A program made the translations under genes and the position numbers. 22,607 bases of DNA from Ophiothrix spiculata (lineage: Eukaryota; Echinodermata; Ophiuroidea; Amphilepidida; Ophiotrichidae), in the NCBI GenBank assembly GCA_000969725.1, contig JXSR01S010045.1; one strand, given 5' to 3'. Below are positions 8,578 to 18,627 of this stretch, piece by piece (the first letter of the stretch is position 1; every line of letters starts with the position of its first letter). The notes under the pieces were generated by a model. That model made no database searches. It was given only the letters and a program-made list of their open reading frames with translations, and was not told the origin of the DNA.

Positions 8578-9119
8578 TCACTCTAAATTTCGCAACGGGT
8601 AAAGTAGTTGTCTACAAATGGGTAAACCATTTTGAAGAACTCTCTTAATGCTACATTTTTTGAATTAACATGTGTTCATGATAGTTGATACAATTAAAGG
8701 TGTAGGTTCCTATCATAGCATGTGTGAAATTTAGTTGTCACTGATTGACCTGAAGCTCTGAAATGCATATTGTGAAATTTTAACCTCCGTTTGCTTCTTG
8801 TTTTCTCTTGAGGCAAAAGAAAATACGCAACCCTGAGGATGAGGCTGTTATGAAAATACAAAAGAAATAGAAAATAGGTATACCAATAATTTTACATTTT
8901 ATGCTATATCTCCGAAAGTATAAAGAATTTGGAGGTGAAATTTTGGATTTAGAATCAGAAAAATATGGGCTTTAATATGGTATCAAAAAATATACTACCT
9001 CCGGTTGAGCCCAGGGGGTGAGAATGTGATCGGAACCTACACCTTTAATCAATTATTTACCAAAGCATTTGTTCACAACTACATCATCCGTCGCAAAGGT
9101 TTTTCAAAATTTAGAGTGA
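8578..9119. mobile_element. TA-flanked MITE containing another MITE
   Basis: Ends TCACTCTAAATTT and its inverted copy, each followed or preceded by TA (8576-8577, 9120-9121), as for Tc1/mariner-type elements. Inner parts of the arms also match (GTAGTTGT, ACAAATG). Removing 8698-9044 leaves an element of roughly 190 bases. Confidence 0.75.
8698..9044. mobile_element. TTAA MITE, family 2, copy 1 (347 bp)
   Basis: Inverted ends AGGTGTAGGTTCC flanked by TTAA (8694-8697, 9045-9048). A second, reversed copy of the same sequence is at 19261-19598; shared internal blocks include GCAACCCTG, TTATGAAAATACAAA and GGTATACCAATAATTTTACA. No coding capacity. Confidence 0.92.
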
Positions 9120-9665
9120 TAATGTTTTTTTGCATACTTTAGAATATTTAAACGTATGGTTCATGTTATTATTAAAAAGTTACTATTATAAGTCTCATAT
9201 CAATTATTGGTAACTCAGTTACTTCATGAAATGAGATAAAACGGTTTTTACTTACTCTTATCATTTATGCATTTTAGATATGAGGTTTAGAGGTTTAAGA
9301 TATGATGTAGAAGTATCAGTGTTTTAACTCTGCTAAAACTTTAAATTTAAAGGCACTACAGCTGTTATACGGAAATAGAAATTATAAACAATATTTTGGT
9401 TGTTGCTATTGTAGTGTTACTAGCTTAGTTATTGTTGATTTACATTCTGGGATTCATTTAAATTCAGTTTTGAAGTCACTGTTGTAATGGTTATTTGCCA
9501 TTACGTGATTTATTGGACATTATCATGGTAGGTATCAAGTTCCAAATGCACGGTCTCACTTTTAATATCAATGGAAATACAAAGTATCATGTTGCTTATT
9601 TTATTATGTGATTCTGTGAGAAATAATGTGATATACATTATGATTGCTGACTCCTGTAGCCTGTT

Positions 9666-9715
9666 TTAATTGAAGTAATAAAATAATCTCTTAATTGAAG
9701 TAATAAAGTAATCCT
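9666..9715. repeat. Two tandem copies of a 25-bp unit
   Basis: TTAATTGAAGTAATAAA(A/G)TAATC is repeated back to back at 9666-9690 and 9691-9715. Confidence 0.85.
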
Positions 9716-10013
9716 TTAATGATATAATAAACAGAATAAAAAGGTCACGGTACATATAGTATCGTATTGTTTTAAAAATGTGTTTTATGATATGATACTT
9801 TAATAAGTAATTGATATGCAGAGATAATATTCCCTTGACACAAAAAAGGGCAACGCCATGTCGGATAGGAAAGTACGTTGGCTGAAGTGTTCCAACTCAC
9901 AAATCAAAAAAGGATTTACGTCTACTTTTGTGAAATAATATTTTAAGCGAAAGTTCCGTGTAATTTCTGCTTTTTGATTTTTACACAGCATTCAAATATG
10001 TTGCATATTAGAT

Positions 10014-10041
10014 CAGATCAGTACTTTTAAGTACTGATCTG
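10014..10041. repeat. 28-bp near-perfect palindrome
   Basis: Arms CAGATCAGTACTT and AAGTACTGATCTG, 13 of 13 paired, with a two-base spacer. Confidence 0.9.
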
Positions 10042-10837
10042 CTTAAAAGTAATAAATATGATATATGTGATGCAAATCAAGTCATAAAGTGACTTTTGTG
10101 TAGGTTATATTATGCTTTTCATTAATTTGTTTTTAAATGTACTACAATGGTATCTATATAAACACATTTTTTTGAAAATGAAAATCTAAAACCTGCTGTA
10201 AATCGAGCATTCATTCAACTCATAGAAATCTGTTTTAATATCATACACTGTTCATTGTGAAATTATTCATTTCGGCAAGCAGAGGCAAATTTAACCATAT
10301 CTCAGTTTCAACAACATTGCTAATGAACCGAACTCTTAGGGCTTATAATGGTATAAGCTACAAAATATTTAAAAACTAAGAAAAGAGATCGTTAATCATC
10401 AGTAGTATATCAGTCTTTTAATGTGCTTTAAGGAGTTACTTTTAGAAAATGCCATTTTCAAAACGGATGTATGGTGGTGAATGTACCATTTCTGTTTTGT
10501 AATATTACACAGTAAGCGGTACCACAGTAACTGCCAGTGTTTAATCCACACCACTAAATAAATTGAGCGTAGCACATGCCGTCTGACCCAGGAAGAATAA
10601 AAAGTGACCCATTCCTCAATTTAGAGTCAGAAATGTGTTAAAATTGATTGTTTTTTAATAAAATTTGAACTTAGGGGTCTTTTACTTAGGCATTAAATTT
10701 TAAAAAATGTTGTTTCTACCAGTTTTCTTGTCCCCAAAATGTTGGAAGTATTTTTGAGGTGATATTAGTAGCAATGCATATTTTCGACAAGCAGTTGTTG
10801 ATGAGCTAAAGTCACCATCTTTCAAATAAGTCCTAAA

Positions 10838-10864
10838 ATGATCGTTTAACAAGTTAACGATCAT
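10838..10864. repeat. 27-bp hairpin
   Basis: Arms ATGATCGTT and AACGATCAT, perfectly paired, nine-base centre that is itself partly self-complementary. Confidence 0.85.
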
Positions 10865-11401
10865 AACAGGGGTTGGCAATCATCGCTAAACGTTAGTGAA
10901 ATCGGCCCCAGGTCACGAACATTTGGATAACATTGCTCCATTACCGAAAAAACAAATATGGCAGTTTCAATTACCCAATAGATATTGATCGAATTCTTAT
11001 GAATAAATGACAGATTTTCGCTCCTGTGATTGGTCACACCTCTGCCGAGCCATATAATGTATAATGGCATTGATATTATTATAATACTATATTGCTTATA
11101 CAAGTTATAGGCTTTCTTTTTTCAGGATTAGGAAAAAATTTCAGTCAAGGCTTCATAAACTCAGTTAAATAATCATTTTGAAACTATGAAGGATGAGAAT
11201 GACTGAGACAAAATGTTGAATTAACATGATCAAATAAGCTGAAAATGTTTTTTTTTTTTTTTTCAAAAAGGTTTTGACAAAATGCTCAACTACCACAGAT
11301 GTCTTGTACAAATTGCAAGGTAACCCCCTAAATGTTGCTTTTTCGGGTACTTAAATTCATGATTCAATCAGTCAGTCCTGTCGTTCATATCCAGTAAATA
11401 A

Positions 11402-11547
11402 CTAGGTTTCGCAAACTGTCGTTCGGTCAAACCGAACGGAAAACAGCCTCATAATCTTTTGTTATTCATGAATATTCGCATGGGTATCTCATGAACAACA
11501 AAAGAATTTTCGTTCGGTTTGACCGAACGACAGTTTGCGCAACCAAG
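11402..11547. mobile_element. Small double-foldback element
   Basis: Long inverted repeat: 28 identical bases GCAAACTGTCGTTCGGTCAA... at 11411-11438 and its complement at 11511-11538, extended outward as CT(A/T)GGTT(T/G)C and inward to AACAAAAG. Each arm is itself a hairpin (CGTTCGGT and ACCGAACG around three bases). No coding frame. No target duplication could be called with confidence. Confidence 0.8.
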
Positions 11548-11564
11548 CTATTAACATTGGTTAA

Positions 11565-13451
11565 GGTGCGCTTACATCTGGACGTATTGGCCCTCGACGT
11601 AGGGTAACGTATGCAAGAATCACAATACGCTGGACGACAAGCAACGAGTAAAAATGAAAAACAAAGTTTGTTGACCGATAGTAACGAGTATCAGCGATAC
11701 GACGGCAACATGTGACGAGTGGTTGCTGAAAGAAACGCAGACTTACTGATAAATTAAGAGTTTGGCTTGAATTTGGGTCACGACTTCTCAACGTAGAACA
11801 ACTGTAAGCAACATAGCGAGGCGGCAAATGCTGACCTTGGCTGACGTAAAGGAACGAATGCTATCGAATGGTTACGGCAACAATAACGTGACTAGAGGTT
11901 TGTGCAAGTACAAGGTTGTTTGATTAAAATCACGTTGATTTAAGTAGGTGCGATTTAAATCACTTGGATTTAAAAAAATATAATCACTGACTGTTTTTTT
12001 TCAATTGAATCATTTTAATTTCTCTACAAGCACTTTCGAAACAGTTTTGAAATATTTTTCAATTATATAAACATTTTCCAAACAACACAATTTTTAGCAA
12101 TAAACCCATCTTATGAAACATTAACAATCTTTTAGTTATGAGTTTTTGAGCTAATAATGATAATTGACTGGAATATGTTACAAACCCCAAAACATTCATG
12201 CAAAAGTGCCTGCATTTTGTTGATAAATCCAAAAGTGTGTCATTTTATGATTACATTTGGGGCTCGGGGCTCGGCAATAATTACAACACAGTAGCCATAG
12301 AGAATTTTCAAGATGCTGTAAAAGTTTGCAACTTGAAAATGAATGGTCAGATCAAGTGAAATTTTCAGCATACATTTATGTTGTACTATTCTTATTATTT
12401 AGATAGAAAAGAGGCAAAGCTGTCATTCAAATCGGAATAAAAAATTGCACCAATAGGCAATAATATGTACATGATGTAGAAGCTAATCATAACGTTAGGT
12501 GACAATCAAGTCCACTCCTTTGTTTCCTGTAACAAGGTAAACATCTTAATTTGAATTTTGGATCTATTCCATTTTAAAAGCTTTGAACAAATCCACTAGT
12601 TTTACAGCTTTTTCAGTCCCTTGTGGACACCAATTGAATCACTAAATGTAAAGATTTTTTATTTTTGTAACTTTTGTTTCATTTAATTTAGTGGATTATT
12701 TGTCAAATGTTAAAATACATATTTCAAAGAATACTTGTCAACTGTATTTGGTCTAAAATCACTTCAAAAACAGTTTAAACCTGTTTTGTATGATCATGTT
12801 TTTTTTTTTGAATTCTAAAAAATCAAATAAAATCCGATTTAAATTAAAAAAAAAACGTGATTTAATTTTTTAAAATCCGATTTTTTTCAATCTTTTTTAA
12901 TCAAAAAAATCACCAACCCTGTGCGGGTGGTACAATTATTCCTCACAGGTCTCATAAAAAGAACTCTGTACAAAACAACAAAACACTGATAAAAATTGAC
13001 TTAAAATATAGACAATCGTTTACAAATCGTAACCCACCGTTGCAATACGCCAGCATCAGTTTACTTACGTTACCCAAAGTCGTTACAACTCGTTACCCAC
13101 TGCAATATGTCGTCACAATGCGCCAAGTGTTGTTGACAACGAGTACCAACGATATTGTAACGACCTCTAAACGTATACAGACTGCTACAAACGATCATGG
13201 AGACGTCAAAGAACTGTGGGTTGCGGTGGCCAACGAGATTTCAACGACATCTAATCTTATTCTATGTCATCCCAACATTTTAAAACTTGTAACTGAAAGC
13301 GACCGATAGTAACGACAACCTGCGTATGTTAGAGGCGTGTGCTAACGTGAACCGACTTTAACTAACGAGGACCGGCGTATAATTCAAAACTGCAATTCGC
13401 AGGTCTACGCTGCTTGTCGTTACCCCCAATACGCCCAGATGTAAACGCACC
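11565..13451. mobile_element. Non-autonomous TTAA element, 1.9 kb, with nested insertion
   Basis: Ends GGTGCG(C/T)TTACATCTGG(A/G)CGTATTGG are inverted copies and are flanked by TTAA (11561-11564, 13452-13455). The subterminal 350-400 bases on each side are full of short GTAACGA/TCGTTAC and AACGAG motifs in both orientations, while the middle (11911-12921) is a different, AT-rich element. The short frames at 11561-11827 (minus) and 13040-13309 (plus) run through these motifs and are not credible genes. Confidence 0.85.
11911..12921. mobile_element. hAT-like non-autonomous element nested in the TTAA element
   Basis: Ends CAAGGTTG (left) and CAACCCTG (right, complement CAGGGTTG) with GATTTAAATC-rich subterminal sequence on both sides. 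Flanking octamers TGCAAGTA and TGCGGGTG agree at five of eight positions, as would a worn 8-bp hAT duplication. CAGGGTTGG ends are typical of hAT elements. Interior is AT-rich with no coding frame. Confidence 0.65.
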
Positions 13452-13455
13452 TTAA

Positions 13456-14517
13456 CCAGTTAAAAATATTGCAAACAATAGTTTTCTAATCAAAGCTATT
13501 TACGTCAAGACGGAGCCAACATGATTAAATGCAAAGGGTGTTCAATAAGAGCGCGGTCTGAAGAAGAGCAAGGCACAATTTGGTGCCAAACACCAATGTG
13601 GCTCGCGCAATGAGATTGTAAGAGGTGTTACTATTGAGGAAATGATGTTGCAATGGCTGTTTGCGAACCGTCCTGTTCCACGTACATGGATTGTAATGTA
13701 GCCTCGATTCGAGGCTGACTTGGCCGGAGACGGTAAAATATTTTTTGTTTGTTTGGTTGTTGTTGGTTTTTTCTTTCTCTTTTCTTATGTTATCAGAATG
13801 ACCCACCTCTCTTGTAAGAATTTATCTATTTTCAATATGCCCCATTTTCATCTTTCTTAATCTAAAAAAGAACTCCTGCAAGCTACATTTTGAAATAACA
13901 CCAAGACAGCTCATCTACCTGTTTGCTGTACAAACTATTATACCTCAAACCATCATGACCAACCACCTATAGATAAAACCCACTGCCTACTTATCTTGCA
14001 AGCCATAATGTTATAAAATACCACATCTCTGGCCCAGAGCTGCAAATAGTGTTTGAAAACTGTTTTAATTGCCCTTACTCCCTGGCTCTTCTAAATTTTA
14101 TTGTATTGGAGTACCATATAAGCAAGGAATTTCAATATTAATAGAATTTAGAGTAATTATCATAGAAAAGGAATGTTATCAGGGTAGTTTTCAAACCTAA
14201 AAGCTTGCAAGGGAAGTTGGTCATATTTTCAGAAGTGTTTGGTCATGATTGTTTGAGATTTATTTAGCTGTATTTCACTGGACTATAGTGTAAATATAAA
14301 ACTTATTATAATCCAGTGTTTTAAAGTATTGCTTCCAAAAGTTCTTTTTTGTAGTTTTAAAAATAGGGAAAAAAGAAGGAAAATGGCCATATTGTACTCT
14401 CTCCAGAGCAAAGTAGAAAAACCAAAAGAAAATTTAAGGCAATATTTTTACCATCCCTAGACCTGTCAACCTTGAATCAAGGCTAGATTGTAATGTATGC
14501 AGAGTTTCTCCCCTCCA
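13456..14517. other. Mostly non-coding stretch
   Basis: No clear gene. At 13504-13611 a plus frame with IKCKGC and WCQTP is described under findings. A TTTG/GTT-rich tract is at about 13740-13790. Otherwise nothing recognised. Confidence 0.45.
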
Positions 14518-14589
14518 GGTATATAGCTCAGTGGGGTATGTAAGGGATCGCATTTTCAAGATTACGCATGTGCAATGTCAGCCTCTACC
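14518..14589 (+). pseudogene. tRNA-like sequence, possible tRNA-derived relic
   Basis: GGTATATAGCTCAGTGGGG resembles the 5' part of tRNA-Ala, with a good A box (TAGCTCAGTGG at 14524-14534). A weak B-box position (TTTCAAGATTA) follows at the right distance, and the outer bases GGTA and TACC could pair about 72 bases apart. The anticodon arm and T arm do not fold well, so it is not a working tRNA; a relic or SINE head is possible. Confidence 0.25.
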
Positions 14590-15125
14590 GAGAAAATGAA
14601 ACCACTTTGTCCTAAATGCTACACAATTTTGAAGACAGAACTCAAATTTTATATTTTCTTTATTACAGGTTGTCATACTTTGAATATTCCTATTACTACT
14701 GAGATCAATACAACTCAACTGAAGTCGGTCGGTATTTAATATTTTCAGGCTTTCTTTCAAATCCAAAATTTCCCCATTGACATCTCAGAAGTAAATACTA
14801 TATAGCTCGCGCGCCTGTGCGCGAGCAATAAGATGAGCTATGCAGTTTTTATGCAGTTCAACTTAATTGATGAATATCTGGAAGGATTCAAGTAAATATC
14901 TGCTTTTGTTTCATTTTAAAGAAATTTATATATTGACCGTTTGGTGTTTTTGAGAGTTGATATTTTACGTTGAAAATTGAAGAGATAACAAAACTGAGCT
15001 GACATGCGTTGACCTAATAATCCTTCTCCTAGGCGCTACCATGAAAAATGTGTCATTGTATCATATATTTAATGAAAGGATCCCTTTGGAAATTAGTTTT
15101 CAAAACTTATCCTAACATATTAGTT
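14590..15125. other. Non-coding stretch
   Basis: No gene seen. Contains the GC-rich hairpin at 14805-14826. Confidence 0.5.
14805..14826. repeat. GC-rich perfect hairpin
   Basis: GCTCGCGC and GCGCGAGC pair fully around a six-base loop. It stands out against AT-rich surroundings. No T-run follows that would suggest a terminator. Confidence 0.85.
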
Positions 15126-15129
15126 CACT

Positions 15130-15589
15130 CACCACTGTTTGATGGGTTCATTTAATAATTTTTCGACAAAAATGCACTGTTATAATAAATGCAAGCCCTT
15201 TAAAGTGTTTAAATTAGTGCTGGAATTACGTGTTGAACTGTAATATTTGTTTCCATTATTTAATTTCACATTTTATCTCAAAAAATGCTCATTTTAGATA
15301 TAAAAAAAAACATCCTTTTTAGCCCATATTTTGAAATTTCATTATTGGTGGCGCTATACATGTTTTGAAATTAATTATATGCATATTGCATAAATTAAAT
15401 ATTTTTTATGTGAATTTAACATGAATAAAATTTGTTTTGGGTCTCATTTACCTTTTCAATGTGTCAAATGTCAAAACTAAGGGTCATAGATTCTTAAAAA
15501 CCTGGAAACTTGATTTTTGGAAATAGCGCCACCAATAATGTGCCTTTAGCATTAAATGGCTATATATTATTAGTGATCAAACAGTGGTG
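15130..15589. mobile_element. Foldback MITE with CACT flanks, 460 bp
   Basis: Outer inverted ends CACCACTGTTTGAT are flanked by CACT at 15126-15129 and 15590-15593. Inside, a 17-base perfect inverted pair, CATTATTGGTGGCGCTA, lies at 15340-15356 and 15524-15540. No coding frame. Confidence 0.75.
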
Positions 15590-15695
15590 CACTGTTATGT
15601 TGTTATCATATAAATTCAAATAAATTATTATTGTGCCATTTTTATATGTGATGACTATGCTGAATAAATTGAGTTAATCAATCATCATGGAATTA

Positions 15696-16161
15696 GGAGA
15701 TACTTTAAACGCCAGTATTTTCGCGCTCAGTAATATTCGCGCAGGTGCCAATTTTGATATAAAATAGGATGGATTGAGCATGATACAAAAAGATATTGGT
15801 CGAGCTATGATTTTTATGAAATATCGTGCGAGACGCGCAATGTCGAGCTCGATATTTCTAAAACTCATAGCGAGACCAATAACTTTGAGTATCATGCGAA
15901 AAAATCCATCCAATTTTATCATTATTATGTTCAAAATCTGATATTTTTGTTTTCTGTCCGATATCCCTGTCCGATTTTTTTGGAAATCGGTCAGCTAAGA
16001 ACATAATAATGAATAATATCGCGCGTTTTAATTTTCCCGATCGTAATATTTCTTTTTCTTGTGGCGGTATGCACACACCATTTAGCGCGATACTTTAATT
16101 TTTGCTCAAAAAAGCGCGAAAATAAATGTAGCACAAAATATACCACTTATACGGTATCTCC
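15696..16161. mobile_element. TA-flanked foldback element, 466 bp
   Basis: Ends GGAGATAC and GTATCTCC are flanked by TA (15694-15695, 16162-16163). The interior is largely palindromic around about 15838: GGATGGATT...TATTGGTC...AAATATCG at 15765-15827 is mirrored at about 15850-15910. The right half is about 180 bases longer and contains its own inverted pair CATTATTATGTTC/GAACATAATAATG (about 15917 and 16001), which looks like a further small insertion. Confidence 0.78.
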
Positions 16162-16163
16162 TA

Positions 16164-16664
16164 ATTCATGGGTATCATTTTGCTTATTTTTTGTCGAATT
16201 TTGATGCTTGACTCTTAACTTTAGAAACGACTAATAAGCAAGTTTTAAAGTTCTGAAAATTTAAACAAAAACAGATTTTACATTCCAAATTGTCATCAAT
16301 TCAGCTTAATTACATAAGATATTAATAAAAGCTGCATTGCTGATCTCCTTAAGCTACGAACTTATAGAACATCCCTCGTTGTCTATGACATAATATCGAT
16401 GCCATTGTTTTCTATTGTTACGTGAACAGGGGTACATCAAGTATACGGTATAAGTTTGACACTATATCATCGGCGATTACCATCACATGATATGTTTAGG
16501 AAAAAACACTGAGAACACCTTAAAAACTGTTAAATATTTTGTTTTAACTAGAGATCTTACAACATCCATTTTCTTTCAATAAATCAATGGACAATAACTG
16601 ATTGATTACGCTTACTAACTAAATGTAATTTATAAAATCACAGCTAAAATAAAAAATACAAAAC
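16164..16664. other. Non-coding stretch
   Basis: AT-rich, no gene or clear repeat seen. Confidence 0.5.
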
Positions 16665-17331
16665 CTTACAACACCTGCACAATGTCAGCACAGGTTTCTA
16701 ATATAACTAGGTCAGCCAATTTCCAGCTTGTGAATATCGGAAGAGCACGGAAAATGTTAACCACTGAATCTACTAAACTCGCTGTGCATACAATGGTCAC
16801 CTCAAGACTTGACTATTGTAATAGTTTATTGACTGGAATTAACAGAGGTCTTCTTAAAAGACTTCAAAATATTCAACGGACTGCTGCCAGATTGATTACA
16901 AAGAAGAGAAAATATGATCCCATATCAGATGATCTTATCGAACTGCATTGGTTGCCGATTGAACAAAGGATTGACTTTAAAATCTTGGTCTTTACATATA
17001 AAGCAACCGCCCGTCAAGCACCTGACTACATCTCAGGCATGCTTCAGTTTCGGACTGATTCCAGGCAACTTCGCTCCACATCTTCTGCCCCTCAACTCAT
17101 CCAGCCCAGAACACAACATATCACCTTTGCCGATCGTGCTTTCTCATGCTATGCTCCTTCCACCCCATATCAGAAATGCTGGTTCCATTTTCATCTTCAA
17201 AAGACTTTTGAAATCGCATCTCTTTGAACTTGCCTATAGACAGTAGTTTTTCGCTTTGTGCCAAAGCGCCTTAGTACAATTGTATTGGTTTTAGGCGCTA
17301 TATAAATTCCATTATTGTATTGTATTGTAAA
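16665..17331 (+). mobile_element. L2-like LINE, 3' end only
   Basis: A 5'-truncated element: the C-terminal end of a reverse transcriptase ORF, then a short 3' UTR with two stem-loops (CGCTTTG/CAAAGCG at 17252-17268; AGCGCCT/AGGCGCT at 17265-17299), then AGGCGCTATATAAAT and a (TATTG)n tail. The GGCGCTATATAAAT block before a simple repeat is characteristic of L2-clade 3' ends. Confidence 0.88.
16682..17246 (+). pseudogene. L2-like reverse transcriptase C-terminus, frameshifted
   Basis: The frame from 16682 reads HTMVTSRLDYCNSLL, LKRLQNIQRTAARLIT, IELHWLPIEQRIDFKILVFTYKA and ITFADRAFSCYAP, all typical of the end of CR1/L2 ORF2. Near 17155 a few bases are missing (the LWN-type residues before LPPHIRNA are gone) and the frame shifts: LPPHIRNAGSIFIFKRLLKS and HLFELAYRQ continue in the next frame to the TAG at 17244-17246. 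No palm domain remains. It cannot be active. Confidence 0.9.
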
Positions 17332-17782
17332 AACTGTAAAATGCAGCAAGTGGGTTTTTAAGTATATTTGCACTTCTAAATCTAATCTCGGCTGTTTATC
17401 TCCTGTACTCTATTTATGTGTATCCATCGTATTTACAAATTCATTAAGACGACTGAATAAGAGGATTTTCTAGTATTTCTGTAGAACTGATTTGAAAATA
17501 AGTAGGTCATCGTTGCACTTGTGTGTTCTTCTTGAGAGCTAATCTCAAGTTTCATTCTAATGTATCATGTAGCAGAAGTACACAGTGAGGTCATTAAGTG
17601 CAAAATTCTACCGGTAATCTTACGCCGATCTGTTAAGAACAAATATACATGCTAAAGATTTGAGAACTTTCAAGAATAGTCAATAATATTTTACACAGCA
17701 ACGTGAACGTGCGAAACCTTTTAATTAAAACAATTTAGTCTAATATAAATTAACAGGTTGTCCACATATATTTTTTTAAGAT
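17332..17782. other. Non-coding spacer between two LINE ends
   Basis: AT-rich, no gene or repeat recognised. Confidence 0.5.
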
Positions 17783-18316
17783 TAAGACGAGATTTTGTCA
17801 TTGGTGATAACAAGACATATGCGTTTTCTACCGAAAAGTATATTATATACATTGTATTGTTCACTCATCTTGCCATACATTAACTACGGAATATTAATTT
17901 GGGGTAGTGCAAGTAAAATGTACTTAGATAAAATACTTAGGTTACAGAAATGGGCTATGAGAACTATATCACATAGCAACTATAGAAGCCATACTGGTCC
18001 TCTGTTTTTGGATTAAGAGATTCTCAATGTATACGACTACTACTTATTAAATCTTGGAATATTTATGTTTAAACATCATACTGATGATTTATCTGCTATA
18101 TTTAAACAGTATTTCATTAAGCATGCTGAGAACCATAAATATGCAACAAGAAATGCCCAAGATTATGCTATAAACAAAACAAAGAAAACTTTTTCAAACC
18201 AGGCTATTAGAAATTGTGGACTTTGTTTTTGGAACTGCCTCGAAAAATCACAAAAACATTGCAAAACTTTGAGCATTTTTAAAAATAAATTGAAAACAAA
18301 CTGTAACAAATTGTAA
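17783..18316 (+). pseudogene. LINE reverse transcriptase C-terminus with one in-frame stop
   Basis: One frame covers the whole piece with a single TAA at 18014-18016. Before it: FLPKSILYTLYCSLILPYINYG, ILIWGSASKMYLDKILRLQK and ISHSNYRSHTGPLF, which are standard for the thumb and connection part of Jockey/CR1-type enzymes. After it, in the same frame: LGIFMFKHH, KYATRNAQDY, IRNCGLCFWN and the IFKNKLK end, then the stop at 18314-18316. The palm with the catalytic YADD is not present. The clade is not certain. Confidence 0.85.
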
Positions 18317-18627
18317 GATGTAATCCTATTGAATTTGGACACTATCTTGTGTTATTTCAGTTTTATTCATTCCCATAAACAAATAAGTACACAAAATATA
18401 AAATATCAAACACATAAATCATACACGAAAAGAAATAATGAACAGCAATACATTATTTATGTTTCTCGTGTAAACTTTTTTTGTGTAGTTTTGTAGTGTA
18501 GGGCATAGTCGCTTCAGGACTCTTTGGCCTTCTGATTATGTCCACAATATCATGTTTTTATCTGATGTGTTTGATTTGTGATGTATTAATGATATTGAAA
18601 ATAAATCTGAATCTGAATCTGAATCTG
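17783..18627 (+). mobile_element. Second LINE, 3' end only, with (AATCTG)4 tail
   Basis: A 5'-truncated LINE of a different family from its neighbour. It has the end of the reverse transcriptase ORF, about 280 bases of 3' UTR, AATAAA at 18600-18605 and an AATCTG tail of four units (18604-18627). The exact 5' edge is uncertain. Confidence 0.82.

Larger units (their letters stand above)
8557..9735. repeat. Unit B of the tandem duplication, enlarged by nested MITEs
   Basis: Starts with the shared 21-base block (8557-8577), is then interrupted by the TA-flanked element at 8578-9119, and resumes at 9120 with sequence like unit A. The shared core is at 9439-9596. Beyond about 9700 similarity to unit A fades. 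Confidence 0.6.
9736..11401. other. Non-coding stretch with two short palindromes
   Basis: No convincing gene. Contains the hairpins at 10014-10041 and 10838-10864 and a poly-T run at about 11249-11264. The minus frame at 10861-11103 has no recognisable domain. Confidence 0.5.

Noticed and set aside
11561..11827. Minus frame starting at the TTAA element edge
   Set aside because: Lies in the subterminal motif region of a non-autonomous element; no domain.
13040..13309. Plus frame of 89 codons, Thr/Val-rich
   Set aside because: Its content follows the repeated GTAACGA/TCGTTAC motifs rather than a protein family.
14518..14589. Functional tRNA gene
   Set aside because: Anticodon and T arms do not form and the B box is poor; kept only as a possible relic.
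14805..14826. GC-rich hairpin as a bacterial-type terminator
   Set aside because: No T-run follows and the window is clearly animal nuclear DNA.
16914..17246. Plus frame as an independent gene
   Set aside because: Only its last 30 or so codons are meaningful, as the frameshifted end of the L2-like ORF.
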